In this document: piece by piece, positions 9,089 to 16,704 of the stretch | Position numbering within the stretch: position 1 is the stretch's first letter | Layout of the letters: each line of letters begins with the position of its first letter | Origin: Deminuibacter soli | GTDB taxonomy: Bacteria; Bacteroidota; Bacteroidia; Chitinophagales; Chitinophagaceae | NCBI RefSeq assembly: GCF_003412455.1 | Contig: NZ_QTJU01000002.1 | Coordinates: forward strand, 1 to 64,000 | Direction: 5' to 3' | DNA: 64,000 nt | The notes under the pieces: generated by a model | Told to the model about the DNA's origin: nothing | The model's database searches: none | Seen by the model: only the letters and a program-made list of their open reading frames with translations | Translations under genes and position numbers: made by a program

Positions 9089-11101
9089 TTATAATTTTAA
9101 CGTGTAACCTAGGCGCAGCACAACCTGGTCAATCCTGATTTTAGTGCGGTAGCTTTCGTACAACAGGCCGAGATCGATACCTGAATTGAATAAGTAGCCC
9201 AATTGCGGAGACCATGTAAAGCCGTTTTGCCAATGGCTGAGATTAATGCTGTAGCCTGCTTCTGCACCTGCGTAAAAATTATTGCCAGGCCATAACCGCA
9301 CGCCTGCTTTAAAAGGCGCAAGTGTACCAGCTGCAGGTGGTTGGGCATTATCGCTTTGATGGTTGAAATGTGTTACACCGCCTGAAAGCGAAGCTGAGAT
9401 GCGGTTCCATTTACGTTGCAGCACCAGTTCTCCGCCATTGGAGGAAGTGAGGTTATCATCATAAATAAAACCGTGGTTTACGTTCATACCCAGGAACCAG
9501 TTGTTATTGGCAATGGCATTTGTACGTGGCCGGCGTTTTGTATCGTACACACTGGTGGTGATACCTGCCTGCCAGCCAACCCAGCTTTTGTGCATAATAT
9601 CATTTAAGCTGGCAACACGCGGGGAAAGAATGTTTTTATAACCCGGCGTGGCTTGATCACTGTTGCGGTAATAATTATAACTGGCACCGGCAAACAGGGT
9701 GAATCTTTTGCTGAACCTGAAATTAAGATCTGTTCTGCCTTGCAGCAAACGGTTATCGAATGAGGTTAGAATAATTGCCTGGTAATCGGCAATGAGTGAC
9801 ACAAAGAAACGGGGTGTGATAATAAAATCATGCCCCAGTCCCCAGCCAAGTGAATATGCTTTCTCATGCTGTGAAATATTGATGCCTGCAAGTAGTATAC
9901 TGTACAAGCCCGCATGCCCGGAGGTGTAGGAAACATGTGTATTCATTAAATCATCAGTGAAAACAGCAAGCTTGCTGTAACCGCCTTTTACAATATTCAC
10001 CAGTCCTAAACTGTAACCGCCCACTGTGTCAGTAATATTGACGAGACCTATCTGCACGCCTTTGAGTTGATGCGCATAATTGCAAACAGCTGCCAGCTGA
10101 ACGCCCTTCATAGTGCCTTCAGTTTTGTTCATATAACCAGCCAGCTGCACACCGCGACTGGTTTGGTGCACCTGGTTGTATAAACCGGCCGCCTGCACGC
10201 CCCAAAGCGAATCGCCGGTGATATTGGCGCCGCCGGCCAATTGCAGGCTGCGTACATTTTTCTTGCTGATATTGAATAGTCCGCCTGCTTCAAAGCCATT
10301 AACGCCGGCTGTATAGCCGCCCAGCAGGTTTAAAGAGAACTTGTTTACCACCTGTGTGCTCATGTTGCCATGCGTGCTTAAACCGGGTGTAAGGGATACC
10401 TGGAAAGGCTTGTAGGCAAAGAAGTTGCGGATATTGCGGCTGAGGTTTTTTTGTTTGCGGGAAAGAAATAGCCGGCCCAGCCACGATTTATCAGTATTGC
10501 TTTTTACTTCAACCGGTGTAAGCTCGGCCACTACCGGCTGCAACCGGATGTGGAGGTTAACCGGAACGCCTGCCTGTATTGCCGCACAGGTATCGGTATA
10601 GCCAATTTTACTGATGCACACCTGCGTGGCTGCATACTTTGTTTTCAGTGGCAGGGTAAAGCTGCCATTGGATTGGCTGAAGGTGGCTGTCAATTGCAGC
10701 GGTTCGTAAATGCTGGCATCACTGATGGGGATGTTGCTACTGTCGCTGATACTGCCGGTAATGGTATAAGTGCTTACTGTTTGCTGCAGCTGTATAATAA
10801 TGTAGTTGCCCGATTCCCTGTATTGGTAATTGCCGGAAAGCAACAGGTTGAGGGCAGTGTACACTGTTTGTCCGGTAATGTCAATGCTTGCCGGTTTGCC
10901 TGTTTCAATAATATCGCTTTTGTAGGAAAACTGCACCTGGGCCTGGCGGCCTATGCTATCGAGCACGCGGCCAAGGGGCTGTTGCTGCAGCCGTAAGGTA
11001 ACAAGGCGGTTTAATGGTTTTTGTGCAAAGGATATCGGGCTGAACAATAGCAGCAACACAACCAAAATACCTGATGCAACTGAGAACGGGCTATTTTTCA
11101 T
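9089..11101 (-). CDS. STN / carboxypeptidase-regulatory-like surface protein
   Basis: A 670-residue exported protein. After the signal peptide (1-26) comes a secretin/TonB short N-terminal domain (about 31-105), then a carboxypeptidase-regulatory-like Ig domain (about 112-190). Residues 261-374 carry repeats of the type GVQLAGYMN, GVQLAAVCN, GVQIGLVNI and GYSLGLVNI, like the surface repeats I associate with Leptospira-type LA_2272 proteins. The C-terminal 130 residues repeat the barrel module of the neighbouring gene. An STN domain normally talks to a FecR-type anti-sigma factor, yet no sigma/anti-sigma pair is near. It is not a TonB-dependent receptor: no plug domain is visible. Function unknown, probably outer-membrane. 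Confidence 0.78.
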   Translation of the reverse strand: MKNSPFSVASGILVVLLLLFSPISFAQKPLNRLVTLRLQQQPLGRVLDSIGRQAQVQFSYKSDIIETGKPASIDITGQTVYTALNLLLSGNYQYRESGNYIIIQLQQTVSTYTITGSISDSSNIPISDASIYEPLQLTATFSQSNGSFTLPLKTKYAATQVCISKIGYTDTCAAIQAGVPVNLHIRLQPVVAELTPVEVKSNTDKSWLGRLFLSRKQKNLSRNIRNFFAYKPFQVSLTPGLSTHGNMSTQVVNKFSLNLLGGYTAGVNGFEAGGLFNISKKNVRSLQLAGGANITGDSLWGVQAAGLYNQVHQTSRGVQLAGYMNKTEGTMKGVQLAAVCNYAHQLKGVQIGLVNITDTVGGYSLGLVNIVKGGYSKLAVFTDDLMNTHVSYTSGHAGLYSILLAGINISQHEKAYSLGWGLGHDFIITPRFFVSLIADYQAIILTSFDNRLLQGRTDLNFRFSKRFTLFAGASYNYYRNSDQATPGYKNILSPRVASLNDIMHKSWVGWQAGITTSVYDTKRRPRTNAIANNNWFLGMNVNHGFIYDDNLTSSNGGELVLQRKWNRISASLSGGVTHFNHQSDNAQPPAAGTLAPFKAGVRLWPGNNFYAGAEAGYSINLSHWQNGFTWSPQLGYLFNSGIDLGLLYESYRTKIRIDQVVLRLGYTLKL

Positions 11102-11209
11102 GCGAAAGCGACGGTGAAATACTAAATTATGTTTTTTATAATTATCACAGGTTAAAGGCTGTACCGGCTATTTTAACAGCAGGGGCTATGTTTTTTAAAA
11201 CCTTACAGC

Positions 11210-11217
11210 GATCTTTG
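11210..11217 (+). promoter_or_regulatory. Possible -7 box of the epimerase gene
   Basis: GATCTTTG differs from TAnnTTTG only at the first base and is followed by CCGTGG. It lies 36 bases before the chosen ATG. No clear -33 TTG is seen. Confidence 0.4.
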
Positions 11218-11252
11218 CCGTGGAAGGTTTATACGAAGAACAAAGAGACATT

Positions 11253-12302
11253 ATGAAAATACTGGTTACCGGTTCGGCAGGATTTATTGGCTTTCACCTC
11301 ACCGGCAGGCTGCTGGCGGCCGGCTATGAGGTAACAGGCGTTGACAATATCAATGATTATTACGACGTAACGCTCAAATACAACAGGCTGGCACAGCATG
11401 GCATTGCCAAAGAGCATATTGAATGGAATGTGCCTGTTGTATCTGCTTCACACCCCAATTACCGTTTTATTCAGCTGGATATAGCTGAGCCGCAGCCCAT
11501 GCAGGCCCTGTTTGTGGGCGGCTCGTTCGATGTGGTGGTAAACCTGGCTGCACAGGCCGGTGTGCGGTACTCGCTTATCAATCCCTACGTGTATACACAC
11601 AGCAATGTGAATGGCTTTTTAAATGTGCTGGAAGGCTGCCGTGCTACAGGCGTAAAACATTTGGTGTATGCGAGCACATCGAGCGTGTATGGTTTAAATG
11701 CCGATATGCCGCTGAGTGTGCACCAGCCAACAGAGCATCCTATTTCTTTATATGCGGCTACCAAGAAGGCCAATGAAATGATGGCGCACAGTTACAGCCA
11801 CCTGTTCGGGTTACCTACTACAGGCATCCGCTTTTTTACGGTGTATGGCCCATGGGGCCGGCCCGATATGGCCCTGTTCCTGTTTACCAAGGCCATACTC
11901 AGCGATAAACCCATCCAGGTGTTTAACAATGGCGATATGATCCGCGATTTTACTTATGTGGATGATATTGTTGCAGGCATCAACAGCATTATAGAACGCC
12001 CACCTGTGGCCAACCCAGGCTGGAATGCGGTAACGCCGGACAGCGCTACTTCTTCCGCACCGTATAAAATTGTAAACATCGGTAACTCGCACCCGGTAAA
12101 GCTGATTGATTATATTGAAGCGCTGGAAAAAGCGCTGGGTAAAACAGCCATCAAACAAATGATGCCCATGCAGCCCGGCGATGTATCTGCCACACATGCA
12201 GATGTGAAAGAGCTGGTAGAAGAGTACGGGTATCAGCCTTCGATAGATGTAAATGAAGGCGTACGGCGATTTGTAAGCTGGTACAAAGAATATTTCAAAT
12301 AA
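11253..12302 (+). CDS. UDP-glucuronate 4-epimerase-like NAD-dependent epimerase
   Basis: An extended short-chain dehydrogenase that probably interconverts UDP-glucuronate and UDP-galacturonate for capsule or LPS sugars. The NAD-binding GSAGFIGFH motif lies at residues 7-15, the catalytic YAATK (Tyr and Lys) follows, and VYGPWGRPDMA and RDFTYVDDI are typical of this epimerase subgroup. I start at the ATG at 11253 because it begins the NAD-binding strand MKILVTGS; an upstream in-frame ATG at 11220 would add 11 unrelated residues. UDP-glucose 4-epimerase is the main alternative. The stop codon is part of the convergent terminator. Confidence 0.88.
   Translation: MKILVTGSAGFIGFHLTGRLLAAGYEVTGVDNINDYYDVTLKYNRLAQHGIAKEHIEWNVPVVSASHPNYRFIQLDIAEPQPMQALFVGGSFDVVVNLAAQAGVRYSLINPYVYTHSNVNGFLNVLEGCRATGVKHLVYASTSSVYGLNADMPLSVHQPTEHPISLYAATKKANEMMAHSYSHLFGLPTTGIRFFTVYGPWGRPDMALFLFTKAILSDKPIQVFNNGDMIRDFTYVDDIVAGINSIIERPPVANPGWNAVTPDSATSSAPYKIVNIGNSHPVKLIDYIEALEKALGKTAIKQMMPMQPGDVSATHADVKELVEEYGYQPSIDVNEGVRRFVSWYKEYFK
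11301..11301. other. Start-choice note for the epimerase
   Basis: The predicted transcription start just after the GATCTTTG box falls near 11223, which would exclude the upstream ATG at 11220 and supports the start at 11253. Confidence 0.35.
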
Positions 12303-12336
12303 GAAGAAAGGCAGCCCCAGGGCTGCCTTTCTTCTT
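12301..12336. terminator. Compact bidirectional terminator
   Basis: AAGAAGAAAGGCAGCCC pairs exactly with the reverse-complementary 3' arm around a three-base loop. It uses the last two bases of the epimerase stop codon and reaches the rsmG stop codon, so two convergent genes share a 33-base gap that is entirely hairpin. Confidence 0.85.
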
Positions 12337-12980
12337 TATCGTGTTACATGTAGCAGGAATTTCTCCTGGAAATATTCTTCCGGGAAAATATCATAAATGC
12401 TCACTACATGCGGTCGTGCCTTTGTTTCTGAAATCTCTGCAGCGAGGTCGCCGCCTTTCAGGCAAATTAAGCCATTGGCATGTTCCAGGTCATGGCCTTT
12501 TCTTACCAGCGGGTTACTCCATTGCAGCAGGCTTCTAAGCGGCGCCACTGCCCTGGATACTGCGAAATCAAACTTGCGGTTTTTGATTTCTTCTACACGT
12601 GTATGTTGTGTAGTTACGTTTTTTAAGCCAATGGCTTCTGCCACACCTGCTACAACTTTCAGTTTTTTATTGATACTGTCTACCAGGTGAAACTGTACTT
12701 CAGGAAAAAAGATCGCCAGGGGAATACCGGGAAAACCGCCGCCTGTACCTATGTCGATGATTTCCATGCCTGGTTTAAATTCTACAAATGCTGCAATGGT
12801 AAGCGAGTGCAGCACGTGGTTCAGGTATAATGAATCGATGTCTTTGCGGGAAATTACATTAATCTTACTGTTCCAGTCAGTATACAATTCATCAAGTGCA
12901 GCGAATTGCTGCAGCTGGGGTTCGGTGAAGTCACCGAAGTATTGTAAAATTAATCCCAGCTTTTCTTTGGCTTTTTCCAT
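12336..12980 (-). CDS. rsmG: 16S rRNA G527 N7-methyltransferase
   Basis: RsmG (GidB) methylates N7 of G527 in the 530 loop of 16S rRNA, using S-adenosylmethionine; loss gives low-level streptomycin resistance in several bacteria. The SAM-binding motif IDIGTGGGFPGIPLA (about residues 75-89) and the later VSRAVAPL block identify it. Its 214 residues match the family. The start codon lies inside the 3' end of the glycosyltransferase gene (31-base overlap), so translation is probably coupled. No later Met gives a complete protein. Confidence 0.95.
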   Translation of the reverse strand: MEKAKEKLGLILQYFGDFTEPQLQQFAALDELYTDWNSKINVISRKDIDSLYLNHVLHSLTIAAFVEFKPGMEIIDIGTGGGFPGIPLAIFFPEVQFHLVDSINKKLKVVAGVAEAIGLKNVTTQHTRVEEIKNRKFDFAVSRAVAPLRSLLQWSNPLVRKGHDLEHANGLICLKGGDLAAEISETKARPHVVSIYDIFPEEYFQEKFLLHVTR

Positions 12981-14074
12981 AATGAGGGTACAAATAAGAA
13001 ATAATAAATAAACATCCAGATATCAAAGAAAAGGAACAAAGGCCACAGGTCGCCTTCATTCAGTTTTTTCATGGCTTTATACCAGATGATGGCCTGTATA
13101 ATCATACGTACGCTGAACACCGCCAATACCATCCACCAGCAATAAGTAAACAGCGACAAAAGAAACAGCGGGTAAATGAGCACATGCGAACTCGAGTAAA
13201 GGCCCAGCCAGAATTTATGTTTCACCTTATAAAAACGCGCCGCTGAATAATGCCTGTTTTTCTGGCGCATCCAATCCTGCCAGGTGCGTTTGGGCATGCT
13301 AAGTGTAAACGCATCCGGATCGATCATGATGGCAGTATTGTGTTTTTTGGCAACCATGCTGATAAACAGGTCGTCGTCGCCACCGGGTATCTGGTTAATG
13401 GCCGAGAAACCCTTGTTGTCGAAGAACAGCTGTTTTTTGTACGACAGGTTGCGGCCAACACCCATGTACGGCAAACCCGCTTTGGCAAACGACAGGTACT
13501 GCAGCGCAGTGTGAAACGTTTCGAAGCGGATAATTTTATTCAGCAGTCCGGGCAGTTTATGGTAAGCACCGTAACCCAGTACAATCTGCACGCCGGGACC
13601 GTACGCGTCCTGCATGCGTTGCAACCAGAATTCACTGGCAGGCACACAGTCAGCATCGGTCAGCAATACAATTTCATATTTGGCAGTTTTAATACCCATT
13701 GACAGCGGGAATTTTTTGCCTGGAATCAGTTTTGCTTCCTGCGTAAGATCAACCGGATTGAGATTTTTGAACGATTTTTTAAATCCATCCAGCAGGTATT
13801 TAGATTCATCTACCGAGTTGTCGTTTACCACAATCACTTCGTGCGTGGTTTTATAATCCTGCACCAGCACCCCGGGTAAGTTATTTACAAGGTTCTGTGC
13901 TTCGTCGCGTGCACAGATGATAACGGAAACGGGATACTCCTGTGATTCGGTTTTGGCAACAGGCTGATGAACCGCTATTCTTCTGAAAAAATAGAGGTAA
14001 TAAAAGACCTGTATCAATACAACAAGGCAAAAGAAGGCAAATACCAAAAGCCAGATTAGGGTTGCAGTATTCAT
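12950..14074 (-). CDS. Membrane-bound GT2 glycosyltransferase
   Basis: A 374-residue family-2 glycosyltransferase. One N-terminal membrane helix (about 5-30) is followed by the GT-A domain: VSVIICARDEAQN (about 49-61), the VNDNS segment and the metal-binding DADC. The IPGGDDDLF block holds the probable catalytic acid, and a QxxRW-like KNRHY segment follows. Two or three C-terminal helices (about 293-365) anchor it. It probably adds a sugar to a lipid or cell-surface polysaccharide; donor and acceptor cannot be read. It overlaps rsmG downstream and is divergent from tgt. Confidence 0.88.
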   Translation of the reverse strand: MNTATLIWLLVFAFFCLVVLIQVFYYLYFFRRIAVHQPVAKTESQEYPVSVIICARDEAQNLVNNLPGVLVQDYKTTHEVIVVNDNSVDESKYLLDGFKKSFKNLNPVDLTQEAKLIPGKKFPLSMGIKTAKYEIVLLTDADCVPASEFWLQRMQDAYGPGVQIVLGYGAYHKLPGLLNKIIRFETFHTALQYLSFAKAGLPYMGVGRNLSYKKQLFFDNKGFSAINQIPGGDDDLFISMVAKKHNTAIMIDPDAFTLSMPKRTWQDWMRQKNRHYSAARFYKVKHKFWLGLYSSSHVLIYPLFLLSLFTYCWWMVLAVFSVRMIIQAIIWYKAMKKLNEGDLWPLFLFFDIWMFIYYFLFVPSLWKKPKKSWD

Positions 14075-14115
14075 CGGGCAAAAATAGGTTGATTGATTGA
14101 TTTGTCAGGTAATTG

Positions 14116-14145
14116 TTGAAAACTAGAGGCAGGGTGCTACCTTTG
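14116..14145 (+). promoter_or_regulatory. Bacteroidota promoter of tgt, apparently leaderless
   Basis: TTG (14116-14118) and TACCTTTG (14138-14145) match the -33 TTG / -7 TAnnTTTG promoter with 19 bases between. The ATG at 14152 is 7 bases after the box, about where transcription should begin. Confidence 0.7.
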
Positions 14146-14151
14146 CGCGCT

Positions 14152-15291
14152 ATGGCAGCGTTAACATTTGAGTTACAGGCAACAGACGGCGCATCTGCTG
14201 CGCGTGCGGGTACCATTACCACCGATCACGGGCAAATTCAAACCCCTATTTTTATGCCGGTAGGTACCGTGGGCAGTGTAAAAGCCGTAACACAGCAACA
14301 GCTGAAAAACGATATTAAGGCACAGATTATATTGGGCAACACCTATCATTTATACCTGCGTCCCGGTACACCAGTGCTGGAAATGGCAGGCGGGTTGCAC
14401 AAATTCAACGGCTGGAATGGCCCCATTTTAACCGATAGCGGCGGTTACCAGGTATTTTCCCTTGCAGAAAACCGTAAGCTCACGGAGCAGGGCGCCCTGT
14501 TTCAATCGCATATTGATGGCAGCAGGCATATGTTTACACCCGAAAGCGTTATGGATATACAGCGCAGCATCGGGGCCGATATTATCATGGCCTTTGATGA
14601 ATGCCCGCCATACCCCAGCGAATACAAATACGCCCGCCAGAGCATGGATTTAACCCATCGCTGGCTGGACAGGTGTTTTGCGCGCCTGGCCGAAACGCCC
14701 GATAAATATGGCTATACGCAAAACCTGTTTCCTATTATACAGGGCAGCACCTATAAAGACCTGCGTACGGCTTCCGCGCAATACATTGCGTCTAAAAATG
14801 CAGCCGGCAATGCTATAGGCGGCTTAAGTGTAGGTGAGCCGGAAGAAATGATGTATGAGTTTACCGCATTGTGCTGCGAAAACCTGCCGCAGGATAAACC
14901 CCGCTACCTCATGGGCGTGGGCACACCGTGGAATATACTGGAAGGCATTGCACTGGGCATCGACATGTTCGACTGTGTAATGCCCACCCGCAACGGCCGC
15001 AATGGTATGTTGTTCACTACCGGCGGTGTAGTCAACATCCGCAATAAGAAATGGGCTACCGATTTTTCACCTATCGATGCCGGTTTACCCAGTGAGCACA
15101 GTCAATATTATACCCGTGCCTACCTGCGCCACCTGTTTGTGGCCAACGAAATACTGGCATTGCAGCTGGCCAGCATCCATAACCTCAGTTTTTACCTGTG
15201 GCTGGTAGGGGAAGCCCGCAAACACATACAGGCAGGTGATTATGCCTCGTGGAAAAACGGGATAATACCTGTATTGAAACAACGTTTGTAA
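14152..15291 (+). CDS. tgt: tRNA-guanine transglycosylase
   Basis: Exchanges guanine 34 for preQ1 in tRNAs with GUN anticodons, the entry step of queuosine. The 379-residue protein has the DSGGYQVFSL catalytic-base motif, GGLSVGEP, and the nucleophile region DMFDCVMPTRNGRNG. The usual zinc site (CxCxxC plus His) is absent: the segment at 304-327 reads DFSPIDAGLPSEHSQYYTRAY, with no cysteine. Bacteroides Tgt, as I recall it, also lacks these cysteines, so this looks like a lineage trait. I use the ATG at 14152 because homologues start MTFEL-like and the promoter box ends just before it; an upstream ATG at 14113 overlaps the -33 element. Confidence 0.94.
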   Translation: MAALTFELQATDGASAARAGTITTDHGQIQTPIFMPVGTVGSVKAVTQQQLKNDIKAQIILGNTYHLYLRPGTPVLEMAGGLHKFNGWNGPILTDSGGYQVFSLAENRKLTEQGALFQSHIDGSRHMFTPESVMDIQRSIGADIIMAFDECPPYPSEYKYARQSMDLTHRWLDRCFARLAETPDKYGYTQNLFPIIQGSTYKDLRTASAQYIASKNAAGNAIGGLSVGEPEEMMYEFTALCCENLPQDKPRYLMGVGTPWNILEGIALGIDMFDCVMPTRNGRNGMLFTTGGVVNIRNKKWATDFSPIDAGLPSEHSQYYTRAYLRHLFVANEILALQLASIHNLSFYLWLVGEARKHIQAGDYASWKNGIIPVLKQRL

Positions 15292-15316
15292 AAGCTGTGC
15301 CGGGCAGAAACGCAGC

Positions 15317-15345
15317 GGTTAACACTGTTAACCAGGTCTTTTTAT
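15317..15345 (+). terminator. Terminator after tgt
   Basis: GGTTAAC (15317-15323) and GTTAACC (15327-15333) form a 7-bp stem with an ACT loop, followed by AGGTCTTTTTATTT. Confidence 0.55.
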
Positions 15346-15446
15346 TTCCGAATTAACACAAATCAAAACGGCATTTCCCCTGCCGCAAGCTTTTTTCAGC
15401 TACTTTTACGGCACTTTAAAAAACAGTATTTCCGTTAAACTGGATT

Positions 15447-16538
15447 ATGAAGAAAATAGACTGGTATATTATCCGAAAGTTTCTCACCACGTTCTTCTTT
15501 TCGATCTTCCTGTTTGCGGTAATCTCTGTTGTGGTGGACGTGAGCGAAAAGACAGACGACTTTGTAAAAAGCGGCTGGAGTTTTGGCAAAATAGTAGTGG
15601 ATTACTACCTGGCCTTTATCCCGCACATTATTGCACTGCTGTTTCCGCTGTTTGTGTTTATTGCAGTGATCTTCTTTACCTCAAAAATGGCCGGCCGCAG
15701 CGAGATTATTGCGATACTGGCCGGTGGTGTGAGCTTTACACGCGTATTGCGCCCATTTATTATCACCAGTATACTGCTGGCTGTAATATTATGGTGGGGC
15801 ATCGGTTACATTATTCCCCGTGCCGAAGTAAAGCGTACTTATTTTGAAGACGTATATGTAAACGGCAACTCATCGTACAACCCGTTGGTGCCGGTAACCA
15901 ATAACCTTTATTTCAGAATTGATTCGTTTACCTATGCCGGTATTCACTATTATGATACCGTAAGCAAGGGAGGCGGCCCGTTTTTTATGCACCGCATAAA
16001 AGGCAACCAGCTGGTATATAACCTGCGCGCCGATGCGCTGCACTGGGATACTGCCAAACACCAGTGGCGGCTGGACGGGATTTTTGAGCGAACCATCAGC
16101 GGACTGAAAGAAGATATCACGCTTACGCCCACGCGGTTTATGAAATTCAATTTCCGACCTTCCGATTTAAGGGAAGATGCGTTTGCAAAAGATAAAATGA
16201 CAACGCCCGAGCTGCAGCACTCCATTCAGCTGGAAGAGCTGCGTGGTACAGAAGGGGTAAACGCATTGCGCATTGAGGCATACCGGCGTGCCGCCACACC
16301 GGTATCGGTGATTATATTAACGATTATCGGTGCAGTGGTGGCGAGCAGGAAAGTACGTGGCGGAAGCGGTGCGCACCTGGCTATCGGGTTTATCACCGCA
16401 GCGTTATTTATATTGATGGACCGGTTTTCTACCATCTTTTCAACCAAGGGTAACCTGCCGCCTATAATTGCGGCCTGGCTGCCGAATATTGTGTTTTCGT
16501 TTGTGGCCTATTACCAGTTTAAAAAGGCCCCTAAATAA
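15447..16538 (+). CDS. LptF/LptG-family permease
   Basis: A YjgP/YjgQ-family inner-membrane protein (363 residues) that works with LptB and LptC to pull lipopolysaccharide out of the inner membrane. The N-terminus DWYIIRKFLTTFF begins the first helix; two more helices (about 55-75 and 95-120) precede a periplasmic beta-jellyroll domain (about 125-260), then three C-terminal helices follow. Only one such gene is here, so its partner must lie elsewhere. Whether it is F or G cannot be settled from this sequence. Confidence 0.9.
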   Translation: MKKIDWYIIRKFLTTFFFSIFLFAVISVVVDVSEKTDDFVKSGWSFGKIVVDYYLAFIPHIIALLFPLFVFIAVIFFTSKMAGRSEIIAILAGGVSFTRVLRPFIITSILLAVILWWGIGYIIPRAEVKRTYFEDVYVNGNSSYNPLVPVTNNLYFRIDSFTYAGIHYYDTVSKGGGPFFMHRIKGNQLVYNLRADALHWDTAKHQWRLDGIFERTISGLKEDITLTPTRFMKFNFRPSDLREDAFAKDKMTTPELQHSIQLEELRGTEGVNALRIEAYRRAATPVSVIILTIIGAVVASRKVRGGSGAHLAIGFITAALFILMDRFSTIFSTKGNLPPIIAAWLPNIVFSFVAYYQFKKAPK

Positions 16539-16592
16539 GCACTGCACTGCATTACAGGCCCTGTGGCCCGCTATGCGCAAAGTGGAACTTAA

Positions 16593-16625
16593 TTTGCTGT
16601 GATAGGCAAGTTTGTTATATCTTTA
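16593..16625 (+). promoter_or_regulatory. Probable promoter of citrate synthase
   Basis: TTTG (16593-16596) and TATCTTTA (16618-16625) resemble -33 and -7 elements with a 21-base spacer. The implied leader is about 75 bases. Confidence 0.5.
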
Positions 16626-16704
16626 AAAGCACTCTGAAGGCTGTTTTTCTGTAACCGGCAGAGTGCAAAAGCTGGATGCTTGCAAATATTTAAAATTGTT
16701 AGTC

